Part shown: positions 62,282 through 64,000 of the stretch, in pieces
How the letters are laid out: each line of letters starts with the position of its first letter
Numbering within the stretch: the stretch's first letter is position 1
Source: Lachnospiraceae bacterium UBA7086
Lineage (GTDB): Bacteria > Bacillota > Clostridia > Lachnospirales > Lachnospiraceae
Reading direction: 5' to 3'
NCBI GenBank assembly: GCA_002492525.1
Contig: DKZA01000043.1
Coordinates: 22,930-86,929 of the forward strand
DNA: 64,000 bases
Program-made: the position numbers and the translations under genes
The notes under the pieces: generated by a model
Told to the model about the DNA's origin: nothing
Database searches by the model: none
Seen by the model: the letters and a program-made list of their open reading frames with translations, nothing else

Positions 62282-64000
62282 ATATAAAACCCTACTATTC
62301 CGGAAACAGCCGACAATAGTACAAACCCTATTGCGATTACAAGATAACTTCTTTTGTGAGTGTCGGAATATACCGCCTGCTCATTCGCCCGGGAAAAAGA
62401 TACCGACGGCGATTCCTCACCGCCAACAGCTTTTGCCCCCGCATATAATGACTGCTTTGTGCCGGTATTGGACTGCTCTTCATAATGCGGCTGTTCCGTG
62501 CCGGCATGATTCTGCTCTCCATACAGCGGCTGCTCCGTGCCGGCATGATTCTGCTCTTCATAAGGCGGCTGCTCCGTGTCGGCATGAGACTGCCCTCCAT
62601 ACAACGGCTGCTCTCTATCCGCACCAGAATTCTCTTCCATGGAAGATTGTCCGCCATCTGCCTCGCCTTGAATCATATCGGCACCTCCGTGATTGGCTGC
62701 GGTGGTATTATCTGAGGCTGTATCCGACCCCGTCTGTGATCCGGCATTACCCGAATCACTGCTGCTGTCAGCGGCTTTCACCTGCTTTTCATCTGAAGAA
62801 TCATCTACAATGCTTTGTTGGGGGGTTTCCGGCGGATTGATAATGGAAGTTCCGCCGCCCCGGCTGCCGCCTATATCCTCCACATTTTCTAAATTATCGG
62901 CCGCATAGCAAAGCACATTAGAAAAATGTCTGCTTCCGTTATCGTTCCACTGCAAACGAATATATATGTTGGGATGCTCCTCTATCTCATACGGTTCAGA
63001 TTTAATACAAATAAAGAACCCCCTGTGAAAATCATTCGTTTCTTCAGCGATCATCCAATTCTGCCCATCAAAAGAATATTCCGACATGACTGTAATCGGC
63101 AAGTCTTCCTCCGGTTTTGTGTACCATCCCTGAAACATATAATAGCTGCCGCTCACCGTTGCTTTCACCTCTGTAAAGGTCAGCGGATAATCATTATAAA
63201 TTACCAAACACGATGCCGGTTCTGCGGACATCATGTCTAAAAAGGTACCCTGCAGGTTAAAGCGTTGTCTCTCCTCCTGCAGATTTTCAGTTCCTTCCAG
63301 ATCCCACGAAAGCAAAACCTGTTCATTATGACTGGTCTTCCCCTGTCTGTTGACGGTACAGCTGACTTGCGCAGAAAGCACATCGTTCAATGTTTGTCCT
63401 TCTTCCACAACAACGCTTACAGGGTTCTGGTAAATTACGAAAGGCATGTCTGCATAGTGAATATCTCCGGATATATCACAGTCCTCAATGATTAATCCAG
63501 CCCCTTCCTCCTGCCATAATGCGCACTGTCCGTTTCCGCTCTCCACTATAACCCCCAGCATGGAAAGCATACCCTTGGAGGCCACGTAAAAGATACTTTT
63601 ACCATCCGGCTGTCCCGAAAAGACGAGTTGACCATCACTGCAAAGCTCTACTTCCCCGGTCACGGTAATGGTATATTGATCCGTGTTAACAGCAACAGAT
63701 GGTCTGTCTGTTCCATTTGGACAATAGCTGTAGTCTTCGTCTACAACGATATTATCTGTCAGCCGGGCCGTACCGCCGGTGTTCTTGTGCGCCTCAAGCC
63801 ACTCCAGCAGAGCCGGGCCGGTAGATATGTTTTGCTCTGCATCTGCATTGACGGCAGATTTTCCCTTTTGTTTCGTTCCCAAAACGGCATCCGCCTGTAT
63901 CATTTGCTCCGATTTGAGTTTCTCAACAACGTCACCGCTCTGCTCCGGGTCTGGATCATCAACAGGCTCATCCTCTTGCTCCGGGTCTGGATCATCAACA
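62254..64000 (-). CDS. Large membrane-anchored repeat-rich surface protein (partial)
   Basis: The frame enters from the right edge and ends at 62254, so only the last 580 or so residues are visible. Order: acidic repeats (VDDPDPEQ units) at the edge, a region with a right-handed-repeat flavour (VSGEVELCSDGQLVFSGQ-like), Ig-like segments with LTFTEVKATVSGSYYMF and YIRLQWNDNGSRH, a Ser/Asp/Thr-rich linker, about four and a half 13-residue repeats, then a C-terminal membrane helix (YLVIAIGFVLLSAVSGIVGF) and a short basic tail. No LPxTG-type motif is seen. Probably extracellular and membrane-tethered; function unknown. Confidence 0.75.
   Translation of the reverse strand, partial: VDDPDPEQEDEPVDDPDPEQSGDVVEKLKSEQMIQADAVLGTKQKGKSAVNADAEQNISTGPALLEWLEAHKNTGGTARLTDNIVVDEDYSYCPNGTDRPSVAVNTDQYTITVTGEVELCSDGQLVFSGQPDGKSIFYVASKGMLSMLGVIVESGNGQCALWQEEGAGLIIEDCDISGDIHYADMPFVIYQNPVSVVVEEGQTLNDVLSAQVSCTVNRQGKTSHNEQVLLSWDLEGTENLQEERQRFNLQGTFLDMMSAEPASCLVIYNDYPLTFTEVKATVSGSYYMFQGWYTKPEEDLPITVMSEYSFDGQNWMIAEETNDFHRGFFICIKSEPYEIEEHPNIYIRLQWNDNGSRHFSNVLCYAADNLENVEDIGGSRGGGTSIINPPETPQQSIVDDSSDEKQVKAADSSSDSGNAGSQTGSDTASDNTTAANHGGADMIQGEADGGQSSMEENSGADREQPLYGGQSHADTEQPPYEEQNHAGTEQPLYGEQNHAGTEQPHYEEQSNTGTKQSLYAGAKAVGGEESPSVSFSRANEQAVYSDTHKRSYLVIAIGFVLLSAVSGIVGFYIHSHSGTNR
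62441..62611 (-). repeat. 39-bp (13-residue) tandem repeats in the surface protein
   Basis: Units such as PLYGEQNHAGTEQ and PPYEEQNHAGTEQ recur every 13 residues (39 bp) in about four and a half copies, forming a Pro/Gln/Glu-rich stalk just outside the membrane anchor. In-frame repeats of this kind can change copy number without breaking the gene. Confidence 0.8.

Overview
The window looks like a chromosomal segment of a gut-type Firmicute, most probably a member of the Lachnospiraceae. Base composition is mid-range, there are strong AGGAGG-type ribosome binding sites and consensus TTGACA/TATAAT promoters. The hrcA-grpE-dnaK-dnaJ operon is under a CIRCE element, and several families are typical of that group (DUF3048 and DUF6465 proteins, XpaC-like protein, CUT1 sugar importers without their own ATPase). 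No rRNA, tRNA, CRISPR array, phage or intact insertion sequence was recognised. The genus cannot be fixed from the sequence alone.

Left part (1-12.4 kb): an XpaC-like/DUF3048 lipoprotein pair, then a galactonate (aldonate) DeLey-Doudoroff operon (IclR regulator, 2-keto-3-deoxy-sugar-acid kinase, KDPGal aldolase, galactonate dehydratase). It is divergent from a sugar ABC importer plus a GH35 beta-galactosidase. Near-identical operators, one on each side of the divergent promoter region, tie the two halves together. Short two-hairpin repeats sit directly behind several of the transport and hydrolase genes.

Middle (12.4-33.6 kb): a PBECR4-type putative nuclease with a tiny upstream ORF, the heat-shock operon, a histone-like DUF6465 protein, and a co-directional run glpK, GH36 alpha-galactosidase, aminotransferase, patatin, uppP. 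An AEC transporter, a DUF4474 protein with a metallophosphoesterase, pyruvate kinase and a GH2 LacZ follow.

33.6-43.4 kb: a second CUT1 importer feeding LacZ. It lies downstream of a DUF3298-like/LysM/AraC operon in which the AraC regulator is split by a frameshift at a 9-base G tract. Next come an Amt-PII fusion ammonium transporter with an attenuator-like leader and an EamA exporter.

43.6-64 kb: an unusually dense signalling island. It has an RsbU-like PP2C phosphatase, an RsbV/RsbW partner-switch pair with a PAS hybrid kinase and a lone receiver, and an HD-GYP regulator with two membrane hybrid kinases, one of which is fused to a DegV (fatty-acid-binding) domain. It also has an amino-acid-type binding lipoprotein, a Cache chemoreceptor, a GHKL kinase, an OmpR-type regulator and a repeat-rich membrane-anchored surface protein. 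A 13-nt motif repeated every 21 bp occurs upstream of two of these operons, and a weaker 20-bp-spaced relative lies upstream of a third.
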